Positions 30,785 to 39,781 of a DNA stretch of 64,000 bases are shown here, in pieces. Each line of letters begins with the position of its first letter. Within the stretch, counting starts at the first letter, position 1. A program made the translations under genes and the position numbers. The DNA lies in assembly GCF_021432065.1 (NCBI RefSeq), contig NZ_CP090364.1:1750601-1814600 (forward strand), in the 5' to 3' direction. Below the pieces are notes generated by a model. It was not told the origin of the DNA. It did not search any database and saw only the letters and a program-made list of their open reading frames with translations. This DNA comes from Photobacterium sp. TLY01. Its GTDB lineage: Bacteria; Pseudomonadota; Gammaproteobacteria; Enterobacterales; Vibrionaceae.

Positions 30785-31235
30785 CTGTTCTGGTCATTGT
30801 CAGTGACATGGGCTGGTATCGCAGGCCGGCAAGCTCGGCCGCCGCCCCCGTTTTCTGAAAACCCTGCGCCTGATAATAAGAGACGGAATTCAGCGAAGCA
30901 CGCACGGTCAGCTCAGCATGACGCACTTGTGGCAGTAAAGCCTGCAGCAGCATGGTGGCAATACCCTTTCCCTGCCAGTCCGGTAACACAAATAACATTG
31001 CCAGGTGTGCCCCTTGCTTGAGTTCCGCCATGCCAAGAATGTTACCCTGCAGCGCATACACCAGCATCAGGTTGTCTTCCTGCAGGCGAAGCAAGAGCGC
31101 TTCTTTTGAGGCGACTTTAAAGAAAGTATCAATACCCGCCGGTGCAAGTTGCTTTGCCGCACTCGCCATAAAGCTTGTTTTCACTAACGCTGCAACCTCT
31201 CCGGCATCGTCTGCCGTCATCTGTCTGATTGTCAT
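30747..31235 (-). CDS. GNAT family N-acetyltransferase
   Basis: A 162-residue single-domain GNAT. The acetyl-CoA loop is in LPDWQGKGIATMLLQALL (Q/RxxGxG/A form QGKGIA) and the C-terminal SVSYYQAQGFQKTG is the usual final alpha-beta element. Substrate unknown. Last gene of a minus-strand run of small enzymes. Its 3' end overlaps the LysR gene by 38 bp in convergent orientation. The C-terminal 15 residues (KAPADPSASAL) appear disordered. Confidence 0.85.
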   Translation of the reverse strand: MTIRQMTADDAGEVAALVKTSFMASAAKQLAPAGIDTFFKVASKEALLLRLQEDNLMLVYALQGNILGMAELKQGAHLAMLFVLPDWQGKGIATMLLQALLPQVRHAELTVRASLNSVSYYQAQGFQKTGAAAELAGLRYQPMSLTMTRTVKAPADPSASAL

Positions 31236-31312
31236 GCGCTTCCCCTTCCTGACGCAATCTGCTGAATCGTTTTACTGTCGCTCTGTCAGCGCTGCACTTT
31301 TGCATTACTCTT

Positions 31313-31729
31313 TTAGCACTGCTCTTTCAACAGCGGTAAAATCACACGTCGATATTCCGCCAAAGCAATATTATCCGCTTCGACGGTGGCAGCGTCCGGT
31401 TCATGGAGCGATGTCCAGATGACCGCTTCTGCTTCCTGTGCCGACAGCTCACCCGTCCAGTCTGTGACCACATAATAATGCAACCGCTGTAACTCAGTGG
31501 TGGGATGGTACAGCGTACACAGTGGAAAATAGGCAATGGGTGTGACGGTCAACTCTTCGACAACTTCACGATGCAGTGCCTGTTCCAGGGTTTCTCCTGC
31601 TTCAACATGCCCACCGGGAATGGCCATCAGTCCAGGGTCAACCACTTTGGTCAGCTTGCGCTTTTCAAGCAGGACCTCTTCTCCGCGTATCAGCAAAAAA
31701 GACACGCAATCATGTACTTCCCTTTGCAT
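31313..31729 (-). CDS. NUDIX hydrolase
   Basis: A 138-residue NUDIX protein. The Nudix box runs GGHVEAGETLEQALHREVVEEL, matching Gx5Ex7REUxEE, with Thr where the consensus last Gly stands. Such enzymes hydrolyse nucleoside diphosphate derivatives; the substrate is not evident. Its ATG at 31729 overlaps the stop of the upstream VOC gene as TAATG, so translation is probably coupled. A 60-bp upstream extension of the frame is not needed. Confidence 0.87.
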   Translation of the reverse strand: MQREVHDCVSFLLIRGEEVLLEKRKLTKVVDPGLMAIPGGHVEAGETLEQALHREVVEELTVTPIAYFPLCTLYHPTTELQRLHYYVVTDWTGELSAQEAEAVIWTSLHEPDAATVEADNIALAEYRRVILPLLKEQC

Positions 31730-32184
31730 TATTCTGCTCTTCCTCTTCTCGCCATGGGATGATCCGGGTGCAATTGCAGCAAATCCCACAAGTTGCCGTA
31801 TAAATCTTCAAACACGGCCACTGTGCCGTAATCCTGCTCCTGAGGCGGACGCACAAAGCGGATGCCGTCAGAGACCATTCGCTCATAATCGCGCCAGAAA
31901 TCGTCTGTGCTCAGAAACAGAAAGACCCGGCCTCCGGCCTGATGACCGATAAAATCGCGCTGTTCAGGTTTTGACGCTCTCGCCAGCAGCAAAGTGACAC
32001 CGTTGGAACCCGGAGGCGACACCACCACCCAGCGCTTATCCTGTTCTGGTTGCTTATCTTTTTCAAATTGATAGCTATCTTCAATCAACTCAAATTTAAG
32101 CTTATTGACGTAAAAGTCGATCGCTTCATCATAGTCATCGACGACCAGCGCAATATGCACTATGGCTTGTTTCATCTGGGTCAT
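31729..32184 (-). CDS. VOC family (glyoxalase/bleomycin-resistance fold) protein
   Basis: A 151-residue protein with the beta-alpha-beta-beta-beta VOC fold pattern: VHIALVVDDYDEAIDFYVNKLKF at the N-terminus and a C-terminal repeat ending VAVFEDLYGNLWDLLQ. His and Glu metal-ligand positions are present (IVHIALV, FEDLYGNLWDL). Function may be a lyase, dioxygenase or resistance protein. Start overlaps the stop of the P-loop kinase gene by 4 nt. Confidence 0.85.
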   Translation of the reverse strand: MTQMKQAIVHIALVVDDYDEAIDFYVNKLKFELIEDSYQFEKDKQPEQDKRWVVVSPPGSNGVTLLLARASKPEQRDFIGHQAGGRVFLFLSTDDFWRDYERMVSDGIRFVRPPQEQDYGTVAVFEDLYGNLWDLLQLHPDHPMARRGRAE

Positions 32185-32675
32185 TCCTGTTGATACTGCT
32201 GAATCATAAAGCCTTCGCTGCTTTGGGGTGGCTCAAAAAACCGGGTGATGGCATCAAATGCTTCATCCGTGGTAAACGGGCTGCCGGCAGGCAAATTTTG
32301 GCTGCGAATTTTCAACTGTGCTTTGCAAACCTCGTCCGGCTTGTCCACATAGTGCAAACAGTGTTCAACACCCGTGGCTGATATCAGGGCCGCGAACCAC
32401 TGGCGCTGCGACACCGTATTCGCCGGGAAATCCAGCACAACCGATATCCCTTTGCCGAGTAAATCCTCAACATGCGGCTGTAAGGTTTTCTTGAGCCGCT
32501 CGGAATACTGAATGTAATCCGCCAGACTGCGAACCTCTTCCGGATATAAGGTGCTCAGCCAGTCATCTTCCACCAGCAATACGGCATGTTGCGTTTTGGC
32601 AATCTGTGCCGCTAATGTGGATTTTCCCGCCGCCATTTTGCCACACATAAAATGCAGGGTCGGAATCGCAGTCAT
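32181..32675 (-). CDS. P-loop kinase-like AAA family protein
   Basis: A 164-residue nucleotide-binding protein with Walker A GKMAAGKST at residues about 12-20 and an acidic strand LLVEDDWLS shortly after. It resembles small zeta-toxin-like or antibiotic-phosphotransferase-like P-loop kinases of unknown substrate. ATG 32675 is preceded by GAGGAGAAGCG, so an ATG seven codons upstream is not used. It overlaps the following VOC gene by 4 nt. Confidence 0.8.
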   Translation of the reverse strand: MTAIPTLHFMCGKMAAGKSTLAAQIAKTQHAVLLVEDDWLSTLYPEEVRSLADYIQYSERLKKTLQPHVEDLLGKGISVVLDFPANTVSQRQWFAALISATGVEHCLHYVDKPDEVCKAQLKIRSQNLPAGSPFTTDEAFDAITRFFEPPQSSEGFMIQQYQQE

Positions 32676-32703
32676 TCGCTTCTCCTCATGGTTCATTTAA
32701 TTT

Positions 32704-33183
32704 TCAGACATTCAGATTGTCTGACGCGTTAAAGGAATACATTCGCACTTCATCCCGTGCAAACCATCCCATACGCTCATAGAATCGCTGGGCCGCGGCA
32801 TTTTCACAGAAGACAAACAGATGTGTTTTGGCTATCCCAATGCTTGCCAGCCCTTCAACGGCCTGTTCAACCAACAGCTGTCCGATCCCTTGAGATCTCA
32901 GCGTTTCACTCACCGCCAGATGCTGAAGATACCCCCTGCGGCCATCTGTTCCGGCCAATACAGTGCCGACGATATTGCCATCAATTTCAGCCACAAAACT
33001 GGTTGCCGGGTTTCGCGCCAGATACCGGGCGATGCTTTCCCTTGAGTCGGCGTCGCGCAGTGACAGTCCTTCAGCTTCTGCCCACAATGCCATGATGGCG
33101 TCATAATCTTGGATATCCATCAAGCGTATCACCACGCTTTCCACACCCGGTTTTGCAACGGTGTTCGTGTCATTGACGACCAT
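32704..33183 (-). CDS. GNAT family N-acetyltransferase
   Basis: A 159-residue GNAT. The acetyl-CoA-binding turn is SQGIGQLLVEQAVEGL and the C-terminal element is NAAAQRFYERMGWFARDEVRMY, typical of RimI-like acetyltransferases. Substrate unknown. The start at 33183 lies 1 nt after the phzF-type stop, which argues for coupled translation and against the longer frame to 33228. Confidence 0.85.
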   Translation of the reverse strand: MVVNDTNTVAKPGVESVVIRLMDIQDYDAIMALWAEAEGLSLRDADSRESIARYLARNPATSFVAEIDGNIVGTVLAGTDGRRGYLQHLAVSETLRSQGIGQLLVEQAVEGLASIGIAKTHLFVFCENAAAQRFYERMGWFARDEVRMYSFNASDNLNV

Positions 33184-33184
33184 G

Positions 33185-33934
33185 TCAGACGGCTCCGCTC
33201 TGTTCACACCGATACACCTTGCCGCCAACCCATAATTTGCCGTCTTTGGCTTCCAGATGAATCAGATTCAGATATTCCGGATACCCCATGTGAACGAAAG
33301 CCGGCTCTTCCAGAGATAAAGGCAGCGCCGCACAACATACCGCGCAAGCCGGGTCCTCCGGTATGTTATACAAGGGGTTAGAGGCTCTGGCATACCAACC
33401 GTCGCCAGTGGAGACATACAACACATAACCACTGAAATTTTTCCCCTGATTCCAGTTAGCCAGTGCATCCAGATCGAAACGGACGGCATTCAGTGCAGCG
33501 AGGTCTTTGAGCTCGATACACCATTTGGGTTTACCGGCACTGTAGAGTCCGGCTTTGAGGATCTGGCTGGCCTCCAGGCCAAACCAGCCAGGATCAGCTT
33601 GACCGGTAAAATCGGGAGAGACAGCTGTCGACAAGGTCATGCTGACGCTGACTACATCTCCGGATTTTTGTACGTCGCTGATACCCGTGCCGGTTTCAAC
33701 ACGAAACGACGCCTGAGCAATATGGCTGGCCGCACCCAATAGTGCATGGCCACAAATTGGCGCTTCTTTGGAACCGGGATAAAAAAAGCGAAACCGGACG
33801 TCGGCTTGCTCGCTGTCCGACATCACTACAATTACAGGAATACCGGAATCTATCGGATTTTCCGGTACTTCTGAGACAGCCATCAGGTTACCGCCCAGAT
33901 CCTTGTGCTTTCCAAATACGTTATAAATGTGCAT
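33185..33934 (-). CDS. PhzF family phenazine-biosynthesis-like isomerase
   Basis: A 249-residue member of the PhzF/diaminopimelate-epimerase fold. The N-terminus (YNVFGKHKDLGGNLMAV) and the EAPICGHALLGAASH motif are the family marks. The C-terminal half has DPACAVCCAALPL in the equivalent of the second loop. No phenazine genes are present, so a general isomerase role is more likely. Starts 3 bp after the DJ-1/PfpI stop. Confidence 0.85.
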   Translation of the reverse strand: MHIYNVFGKHKDLGGNLMAVSEVPENPIDSGIPVIVVMSDSEQADVRFRFFYPGSKEAPICGHALLGAASHIAQASFRVETGTGISDVQKSGDVVSVSMTLSTAVSPDFTGQADPGWFGLEASQILKAGLYSAGKPKWCIELKDLAALNAVRFDLDALANWNQGKNFSGYVLYVSTGDGWYARASNPLYNIPEDPACAVCCAALPLSLEEPAFVHMGYPEYLNLIHLEAKDGKLWVGGKVYRCEQSGAV

Positions 33935-33937
33935 CTT

Positions 33938-34537
33938 TCAGTCCAGATAAGGTTCAACGACAGACAAACAACGACTTACCGTGTCTTCTTTCTCTCCGAC
34001 CGGCGCAACATAGTGGATTGCGTTTTTGGCGGCCTCCACATTCGCTAATTTCGCAATGAGCCAGGTTGCAAGATACTGAGATGCCAGACAACCTCCTGCT
34101 GTTGCGACCGACTGGGATGCATGAAAAGGCTGCTCAAGCACCATTAATCCGGCGTCCATCGCCCAGGGCTGAGTCGTCAGGTCGGTACAGACAGGCGCGT
34201 TATCCAAAATGCCTAATGCCGGCAACAGCAGCACACCCGAACACTGAGTGGCAATCAGCTGTTTTTGCGGCTTCAGCGTTAATGCGCTCATGAGTGATTG
34301 GTCGGCTACGATCTGCCGGGTCAGCGACCCGCTGCCGATGATGACGGCATCGGCCTGATTGGCGTACGCCAGAGGTTGGTGGGCGGAGATGGTTAGTCCG
34401 TTCATTGAGGTTACTGTCGGCGTGGGACTGGTGATCTGCACCTGCCAGTTCTCGCTTTTGACCCGATTCAGTATTGAGTAAGCAACCAGTGAATCCAGTT
34501 CATTGAATCCTTCGAAAGTCAGTATGGCTATTTTCAT
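33938..34537 (-). CDS. DJ-1/PfpI family protein
   Basis: A 199-residue class-I glutamine-amidotransferase-like protein. Its nucleophile elbow is ATQCSGVLLL with Cys about residue 99, and the early acidic residue lies in FEGFNELDSL. A putative His is in the TAGG-containing C-terminal region. Members act as isocyanide hydratases, deglycases or chaperones; the exact role is open. First gene of the compact minus-strand run ending at 30747. Confidence 0.85.
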   Translation of the reverse strand: MKIAILTFEGFNELDSLVAYSILNRVKSENWQVQITSPTPTVTSMNGLTISAHQPLAYANQADAVIIGSGSLTRQIVADQSLMSALTLKPQKQLIATQCSGVLLLPALGILDNAPVCTDLTTQPWAMDAGLMVLEQPFHASQSVATAGGCLASQYLATWLIAKLANVEAAKNAIHYVAPVGEKEDTVSRCLSVVEPYLD

Positions 34538-34632
34538 TGCAGCATCCTTTGCAAATCAAAATGGTACGCTAGAGTAACGAAAGACAGATTACCCTGATTG
34601 AACAGCCAGTTACCAGCCCGAATTTACCTGTT

Positions 34633-35700
34633 TCATTGTCCTGGACGCGGCACTTTTTCATCGCTGACATTCTGTTCCTGAATAATCTCTTCCGCCCACT
34701 CATCGTCTTCAGCTTCAGCTTGCAGGCCGTTTTCCTTTTGGGCGGCAGACGGCTCAAGATACAGTTCAGTAAACAGAGCGAAATGATCCGATCCAATAGA
34801 CGGCAGACGCTGAATCTGGCTAAGTCTGAAATGGTGGCTGTGGAAGATATGATCCAAAGGCCATCGCAGAAACGGATAGTCGGCGTGAAAGGTATTAAAC
34901 ATGCCCCGCCCCACGCGCGGATCCAGTAATCCGCTGATCTTCCGAAACAGCCGAGTGGTCGACGACCAGGCTACATCGTTCAGATCGCCTGTCACAATAA
35001 TGGGCTGTGTACTGCCAGATACGCTGCGTGCCACCAGCACCAGTTCGGCATCCCGTTCTGCTGAAGCCGGATTTTCTGTCGGGCTGGGCGGTGCCGGATG
35101 CAGAAAATGCATTCTGATTTTTTCGCCGCAGGGAAGCACCAGCAACGCATGCATGGAAGGCACGTCGTCTTCGATCAAAAACTCAACGCTGGTATCCTCC
35201 AAAGGAAACCGGGCATAAACATGCATGCCGTAAAGATTATCCAGGGGACACTTCATGGTATAAGGCAGTTGGGTTTCAAGCGTATCCAACTGAGACTGCC
35301 ACCAGTCGTCCGACTCCAGCGTCACCAGCACATCGGCCTGATACTGATGCACCAATGTGATGAGCTTATTTGCCTGACGGTTCGGGGTCAGCACATTGGC
35401 TGTGATGATGCGCAACCGCCTATGCCCGCTCTCACCGTTCGCCGTCTTCACTTCCTGACGCCAGAGCCGCGTATAAGGCAAAATCCACCACAACTGCCAG
35501 CCCAGACACACAAAACACGACAACGTGACCAGCCAATGGGCGTGAGCAAAAGCATTAGCCACCAGCAAAAACAACGCAAACACCGCCAGTTGCAAACGAG
35601 GAAAATCCCAGCCGCGCACCAGCCAGTGCGGGTGTCGCCATAAAGGCAACAGTGTGGCTATAACAAGTAACAACGTCAGAAACGTTAGCGCATCAACCAT
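34633..35700 (-). CDS. Membrane-anchored endonuclease/exonuclease/phosphatase (EEP) family protein
   Basis: A 355-residue protein. Three hydrophobic segments occupy the first 95 residues. The rest is an EEP domain with ITANVLTPNR, the metal-binding Glu in VTLESDDWW, the catalytic His in HFLHPAPP, GDLND and the terminal GSDHFALF motif. All active-site residues are present. The family includes DNases, sphingomyelinases and phosphoinositide phosphatases; orientation places the active domain outside or in the periplasm if the N-terminus anchors it. The start is uncertain: ATG 35700 is chosen because it begins the first membrane helix; 35739 and 35751 are alternatives. A highly acidic C-terminal tail follows. 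Confidence 0.8.
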   Translation of the reverse strand: MVDALTFLTLLLVIATLLPLWRHPHWLVRGWDFPRLQLAVFALFLLVANAFAHAHWLVTLSCFVCLGWQLWWILPYTRLWRQEVKTANGESGHRRLRIITANVLTPNRQANKLITLVHQYQADVLVTLESDDWWQSQLDTLETQLPYTMKCPLDNLYGMHVYARFPLEDTSVEFLIEDDVPSMHALLVLPCGEKIRMHFLHPAPPSPTENPASAERDAELVLVARSVSGSTQPIIVTGDLNDVAWSSTTRLFRKISGLLDPRVGRGMFNTFHADYPFLRWPLDHIFHSHHFRLSQIQRLPSIGSDHFALFTELYLEPSAAQKENGLQAEAEDDEWAEEIIQEQNVSDEKVPRPGQ

Positions 35701-35820
35701 AACATTTGCTCTGAAACCCAACACTCGCCATTCGCCCATGCAGAAAGTCATTACTTCCTGCCCTAAGTATTGAGTTTAGAAGGTGTTTTTTACACTGGGG
35801 ATATTTCCGCCAGCTCAGCG

Positions 35821-36420
35821 TCACAATGTCTCATCATGCTTCAGCTTTTTTGTACTCACAATCTCTGGCTGACTCATGGGTTGAGAATGACGATCAAAAA
35901 AGGGATTCGGCCGTCCTTTTCCGGTCAGTTTCCAGCCCAAAATTTTCAGCAATACGCGAATCATCATGGGCCAGACGCGATTATTGCGCAGTATGTCTTC
36001 AGGTAATGGCGGATTGGCATGTTGCGGGTAGGCATGCGCCCGGACCGGGCCAAGCCGCTCCTCCGTTCTGTCTTGCGCTGATATCACTTTTTCAATCAAG
36101 CCTACAAAAGGAAAACCAGGCTTGAGGGTGTTTGCTATAGGCGTTTTGCAGCATCCGGCATACCAGCGAAATAAGCCTTCCGGTGACAACCGTAAACAGC
36201 GAATATGCTCACTGCCATTTGTCCATTGCACGCTGGCCGGACTGAGCTGAAAAATCGCCGTGCCCCGATGTGCCGTGAGTATCCGTTCGGGCGAGAGTTG
36301 CTCGGCAAATGCCTGACAATCTTTGCAATAGCACACCACGCGGTTGCCAGACGACGGCGCGGGCACTTCTGCTTTTCCCTGTATCTGACCGCATTCACAT
36401 CTCAGCTGAATTGTCGCCAT
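35821..36420 (-). CDS. DUF6151 family protein (GFA-like zinc-binding fold)
   Basis: A 199-residue soluble protein. The N-terminal RCECGQIQG, CYCKDCQAF and later GCCKTPIANT give the cysteine pattern of glutathione-dependent formaldehyde-activating (GFA)-like proteins, which bind zinc. DUF6151 is the most likely family from memory. No enzyme activity can be assigned. It stands alone between the EEP hydrolase and the metalloprotease. Confidence 0.75.
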   Translation of the reverse strand: MATIQLRCECGQIQGKAEVPAPSSGNRVVCYCKDCQAFAEQLSPERILTAHRGTAIFQLSPASVQWTNGSEHIRCLRLSPEGLFRWYAGCCKTPIANTLKPGFPFVGLIEKVISAQDRTEERLGPVRAHAYPQHANPPLPEDILRNNRVWPMMIRVLLKILGWKLTGKGRPNPFFDRHSQPMSQPEIVSTKKLKHDETL

Positions 36421-36446
36421 GCTGCTTTCTCCCTGATCAATGAGAT

Positions 36447-37307
36447 TTATTGTGTTGTCGCTGATGGGTTTGCTTTGACGTCAGCCATACTGGCATTCAA
36501 GTCCGACACCATCCGCTCTTGCAACTGTAAGGCATACTCTCTCAGACGCTTTGCATTATTCGCAAACTTTTCACCGCCACATGCTATTCCTTTGTAGGTA
36601 ATATCCGGGCTTGAATAAACAGGAAGCCACTCATCTGCATAGGCCATCACAGTACCTTTCCCGCCACATCGATAGCCAAATGCGTATGGCCGGAATGCGT
36701 GTTGCTGATGTGATGCCGTGGTCTCTTTCAATTCATCTATTCGCACATCTATCTGACCTGAGAGAGTATCTATATCATGCTCGGCACCGGCCAGGTGTCC
36801 TAGCTCATGCTCAAGTATGTCACTGCTACAGGCTAAATCAGCAATAAAGAACTGAGGATAAACATCCACATATGTCATACCGCACTGTTCCGGTAATGTG
36901 TTTGTAGATCGCTTAGTGCTGAACAACACGCCGTAAAAATGATTGGGTCTGGACGCGAACGTCTCAATCAGATCAAAGTGATGATACTCAAGCAAATCAT
37001 GGACAAGTGTAATCTCATCAAACTCTGCAAGATTCAGTTCATCAGCAACCACAATCTGATGAAATGTACGGCGCATAGGCACGCAGGAGTTTTTCAGAAT
37101 CTGGTTAGATGTTTGTATCCAACTATCGATAATACCGCTCCTGACAAACGGTGAATAATCCTCCATTGCTTCTTTCGACACAAAAAAGGTAATCGGGGTA
37201 TCTACCACGTCCGTCATTTCGCATTCAGGCAACTGCAACTGATTCGATGAAGCGGCACCATCAAAAGCAAGCGTTAAAGCAATAAAATACAATAAGATAG
37301 ATAACAC
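36447..37307 (-). CDS. Secreted zinc metalloprotease-like protein (HExxHxxGxxH)
   Basis: A 286-residue protein with an N-terminal hydrophobic signal peptide (LSILLYFIALTLAFDGAA). The zinc-binding metzincin motif HELGHLAGAEH lies near residue 167, followed about 50 residues later by VMAYAD, which can serve as the Met-turn. This architecture indicates a secreted or periplasmic metzincin protease. I do not recognise a named family, and six or more cysteines suggest disulfide bonds. It is a single gene with no processing partner nearby. Confidence 0.75.
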   Translation of the reverse strand: MLSILLYFIALTLAFDGAASSNQLQLPECEMTDVVDTPITFFVSKEAMEDYSPFVRSGIIDSWIQTSNQILKNSCVPMRRTFHQIVVADELNLAEFDEITLVHDLLEYHHFDLIETFASRPNHFYGVLFSTKRSTNTLPEQCGMTYVDVYPQFFIADLACSSDILEHELGHLAGAEHDIDTLSGQIDVRIDELKETTASHQQHAFRPYAFGYRCGGKGTVMAYADEWLPVYSSPDITYKGIACGGEKFANNAKRLREYALQLQERMVSDLNASMADVKANPSATTQ

Positions 37308-37492
37308 ATCAGATTCTCGCTACTCAGAAGAACTCACTATAACAATCATGATGCATAACATCGCATGATATTAAGGTTAATGTGCGTCAATGCACATTTC
37401 CTCAACTCGACGATTTCAACTTATCCCGGACAGACACATTTTGGTTGTCCTCAGTTATAGTGTTACAACCTGCCAGTGAAAGAGACACATCA

Positions 37493-38101
37493 ATGCCAGA
37501 TAAGCTCAACGATTTCAGTACCAAACTGCTCATCAATCAGGCGTTAATTGATCATCAAATCGCCTGCAGAGAATTGCTGTACGACTTTAATCACTCGCGC
37601 CCCAGTGAGCAGCAAAAACGGCAAGACATCCTGAACAAGATCCTCAAACAATGCCAGGGCACACATATCGAACCGCCCTTTCGCTGCGACATGGGCAGCA
37701 ACCTCTCGATTGGCAAAGACGGCTTTATCAATTACGGTCTGATTGTGCTGGATATTGCACCCGTCACGATTGGCGACCATGTGCTGATAGGCCCAAACGT
37801 TCAGCTTTGTGCGGCTGGCCATCCGGTGCTGTTATCAGAACGGGTACAACCCTATGCCTGTGGCGATCCCATCACGATTGGCAATCATGTGTGGATTGGT
37901 GCTGGTTCCATTGTGCTCGGAGGGGTTTCGATTGGCGATAACACAGTGATTGGCGCAGGCAGTATCGTGGTGAAAGACATCCCTTCAAATGTGATCGCTG
38001 CCGGTAACCCATGCAAGGTTCTCAGACGCATCGATCATGGTCAGTTACCTACAGAAGAGGAGATTCAGGCGTTATATCAGCAATTAGGGTTAAAAGAGTA
38101 A
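37493..38101 (+). CDS. Maltose/galactoside O-acetyltransferase-like protein (LbH)
   Basis: A 202-residue left-handed beta-helix acetyltransferase. An N-terminal Maa domain contains ARELLYDFN-like sequence (CRELLYDFNHSRP). Hexapeptide repeats follow, and the catalytic His lies in LCAAGHPVL. The C-terminal cap has AAGNPCKVLR. It transfers acetyl from acetyl-CoA to a sugar such as maltose or galactoside. ATG 37493 is chosen by homology; the upstream frame to 37382 has no family support. It converges with the immunity array. Confidence 0.88.
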   Translation: MPDKLNDFSTKLLINQALIDHQIACRELLYDFNHSRPSEQQKRQDILNKILKQCQGTHIEPPFRCDMGSNLSIGKDGFINYGLIVLDIAPVTIGDHVLIGPNVQLCAAGHPVLLSERVQPYACGDPITIGNHVWIGAGSIVLGGVSIGDNTVIGAGSIVVKDIPSNVIAAGNPCKVLRRIDHGQLPTEEEIQALYQQLGLKE

Positions 38102-38149
38102 ATGTCCATCCTTAAACATCATTGCTGACAACGGATATTGTTTTCTCTA

Positions 38150-38773
38150 TTACAAATCGTCATAAATATCATCGTCGTCTTCAAAGGCAGATCCGATCGA
38201 CCAGCTATCGACACGGCGAAAGTCTAAACCACTAAGGTCAGCGGCTCTGAGGGCTGCAACGACAGATTCATGAAACAGAAAAGTTGGGTCTTCTCTCAAT
38301 CGAAAAACCAATCTTTTTTCTAAAGGCACTTGATCCAGCACCTCTTCATCTAGCGACAGTTTCAATAGAGTAAACCTGTCACCGACATAGGTTCCAGATA
38401 TTTCACTGCGTTTCTTATGAATCGCTTGATGATGATTCCAGATATGCATGTAATAGTGTTCTGACCAAATTTTATCACCATTGACGATATTGGTTTGATA
38501 AAAATCTACGCCTGGTAAATTAAACGGTGCAAGAACTTGTCTGAATTTTTCAGAAACCAATTGTTCTGCGGTTTCATGATAGTCACAAGGTTGAAATTTG
38601 GCGCAATTACCTTCTGTAATTTCAACAACGCCAGGGCCAAGAACATGATTTTTCAAAGACCATAGAGACATTAAATGGTCTAACCCTTCATCAGAATTCT
38701 CCGCCATATCTAACATATATGCGCTTGACTCGTGGTTTTCTCTCAAAATATAGTACTGACTGTCGTATTTCAT
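38150..38773 (-). CDS. Imm11-like immunity protein, family A copy 12 (array end)
   Basis: A 207-residue protein of the Imm11/DUF1629 type, the last gene of the array. It starts MKYDSQYYILRENHES and contains the near-constant block CDYHETAEQLVSEKF...LPGVDFYQTNIVNGDKIW shared by most A copies. The tail is acidic (EDDDDIYDDL). It is preceded by family C copy 3 with 2 nt between stop and start, so B3-C3-A12 form a coupled triad. Immunity against a polymorphic nuclease toxin is inferred from family and linkage; which toxin variant it neutralises is unknown. Confidence 0.75.
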   Translation of the reverse strand: MKYDSQYYILRENHESSAYMLDMAENSDEGLDHLMSLWSLKNHVLGPGVVEITEGNCAKFQPCDYHETAEQLVSEKFRQVLAPFNLPGVDFYQTNIVNGDKIWSEHYYMHIWNHHQAIHKKRSEISGTYVGDRFTLLKLSLDEEVLDQVPLEKRLVFRLREDPTFLFHESVVAALRAADLSGLDFRRVDSWSIGSAFEDDDDIYDDL

Positions 38774-38775
38774 GA

Positions 38776-39141
38776 TTACAGCTTCCGATGAATCCGAATA
38801 TGTTGATCTGCATACTGAATCTTATACGCCAAATCTGGATGAAAATACAATGCTTCATCATCATAGGCCAACCAAACTTGTTCTCCGGATTGAATGGCAC
38901 TCGCGACCTTATGCAAAGGTTTTGCCTGAACAAACTCGTATTCCAAATCCTCTTCATCGAAACGCACCATAGCCGGCAGGGTCTCGATATCCTCAGTAAT
39001 CTCTAATTCATCGCTGATGTAAACGCCAGGGAAAAAAGTAAAATCAAGGATAACTTTTGGCTCATCTGAATAAAATTTTGTCTTTGCCATTTCCGCCAGT
39101 GGACCCGGTTGTTGAAAGCTTTGTTTGATCCAGTTTTCCAT
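38776..39141 (-). CDS. Family C small protein, copy 3 (unknown family)
   Basis: A 121-residue soluble protein (starts MENWIKQSFQQPGP, ends DQHIRIHRKL) that I cannot assign to a family. It occurs three times in this array, always between a B and an A gene, with over 90 percent identity by eye among copies. Its ATG overlaps the B3 stop as TGATG. The constant position suggests a partner or accessory of the immunity proteins, or a separate immunity protein. Confidence 0.7.
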   Translation of the reverse strand: MENWIKQSFQQPGPLAEMAKTKFYSDEPKVILDFTFFPGVYISDELEITEDIETLPAMVRFDEEDLEYEFVQAKPLHKVASAIQSGEQVWLAYDDEALYFHPDLAYKIQYADQHIRIHRKL

Positions 39142-39698
39142 CAGATGATCTCCACAGGAGAAGCAACAACACCGGTGATATTGTTATCTTCAATGATTCT
39201 TTTGACTTTTTCGTTGATAACAATTGAGCTACTAAACTCTTTCACTCTGAATACATCATACTTAATATCAACTTCATTTATTTTATTTGCATCAAATACC
39301 ATATCCATGATAAACCCATATGTCTCAAAATAATCACTATAGCTACTCGCTTGTGATTTAACGACGTCTAATAGTGAATATGTAGGAAATACATTCATAT
39401 AAAAATAATTGTGATGTAGCTTTCCATCAACATCTACGACAACGGGAATAAATTGAACACCAGAAATGAAATTATCAATGAAAGTATTAACCAAACGCTG
39501 ATGTGGTATCAAGTCAATCGCTTTAAGTACGTCAGACATATTTCGCTGTCGATATACTTCCCTAACATTAATTAAAGGCTTGTCAAAATACAATTTAATA
39601 GACAAGTCGCTTTTATCCAGAATATTCTTATACTTGCTATCAAAAGAAAATGAAGCTTCACCCCTTATAAAGTCACTTTTTAACTGATAAAATTTCAC
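39141..39698 (-). CDS. Imm11/DUF1629-like protein, family B copy 3
   Basis: A 185-residue protein with the DUF1629-type C-terminal pattern FRVKEFSSSIVINEKVKRIIEDNNITGVVASPVE. It is related in shape but not closely in sequence to family A. Compared with B1 about half the residues are shared, while the linked C genes are nearly identical. First gene of the triad B3-C3-A12; the stop shares one base with the C3 start. Confidence 0.72.
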   Translation of the reverse strand: MKFYQLKSDFIRGEASFSFDSKYKNILDKSDLSIKLYFDKPLINVREVYRQRNMSDVLKAIDLIPHQRLVNTFIDNFISGVQFIPVVVDVDGKLHHNYFYMNVFPTYSLLDVVKSQASSYSDYFETYGFIMDMVFDANKINEVDIKYDVFRVKEFSSSIVINEKVKRIIEDNNITGVVASPVEII

Positions 39699-39781
39699 TG
39701 AGCCTCCAATTCAATAAACCTAGCGTCATTAAAATAATTATCCTACGCATGCACTCGGGTGGTCACTGTGAGAGTAGTCTG

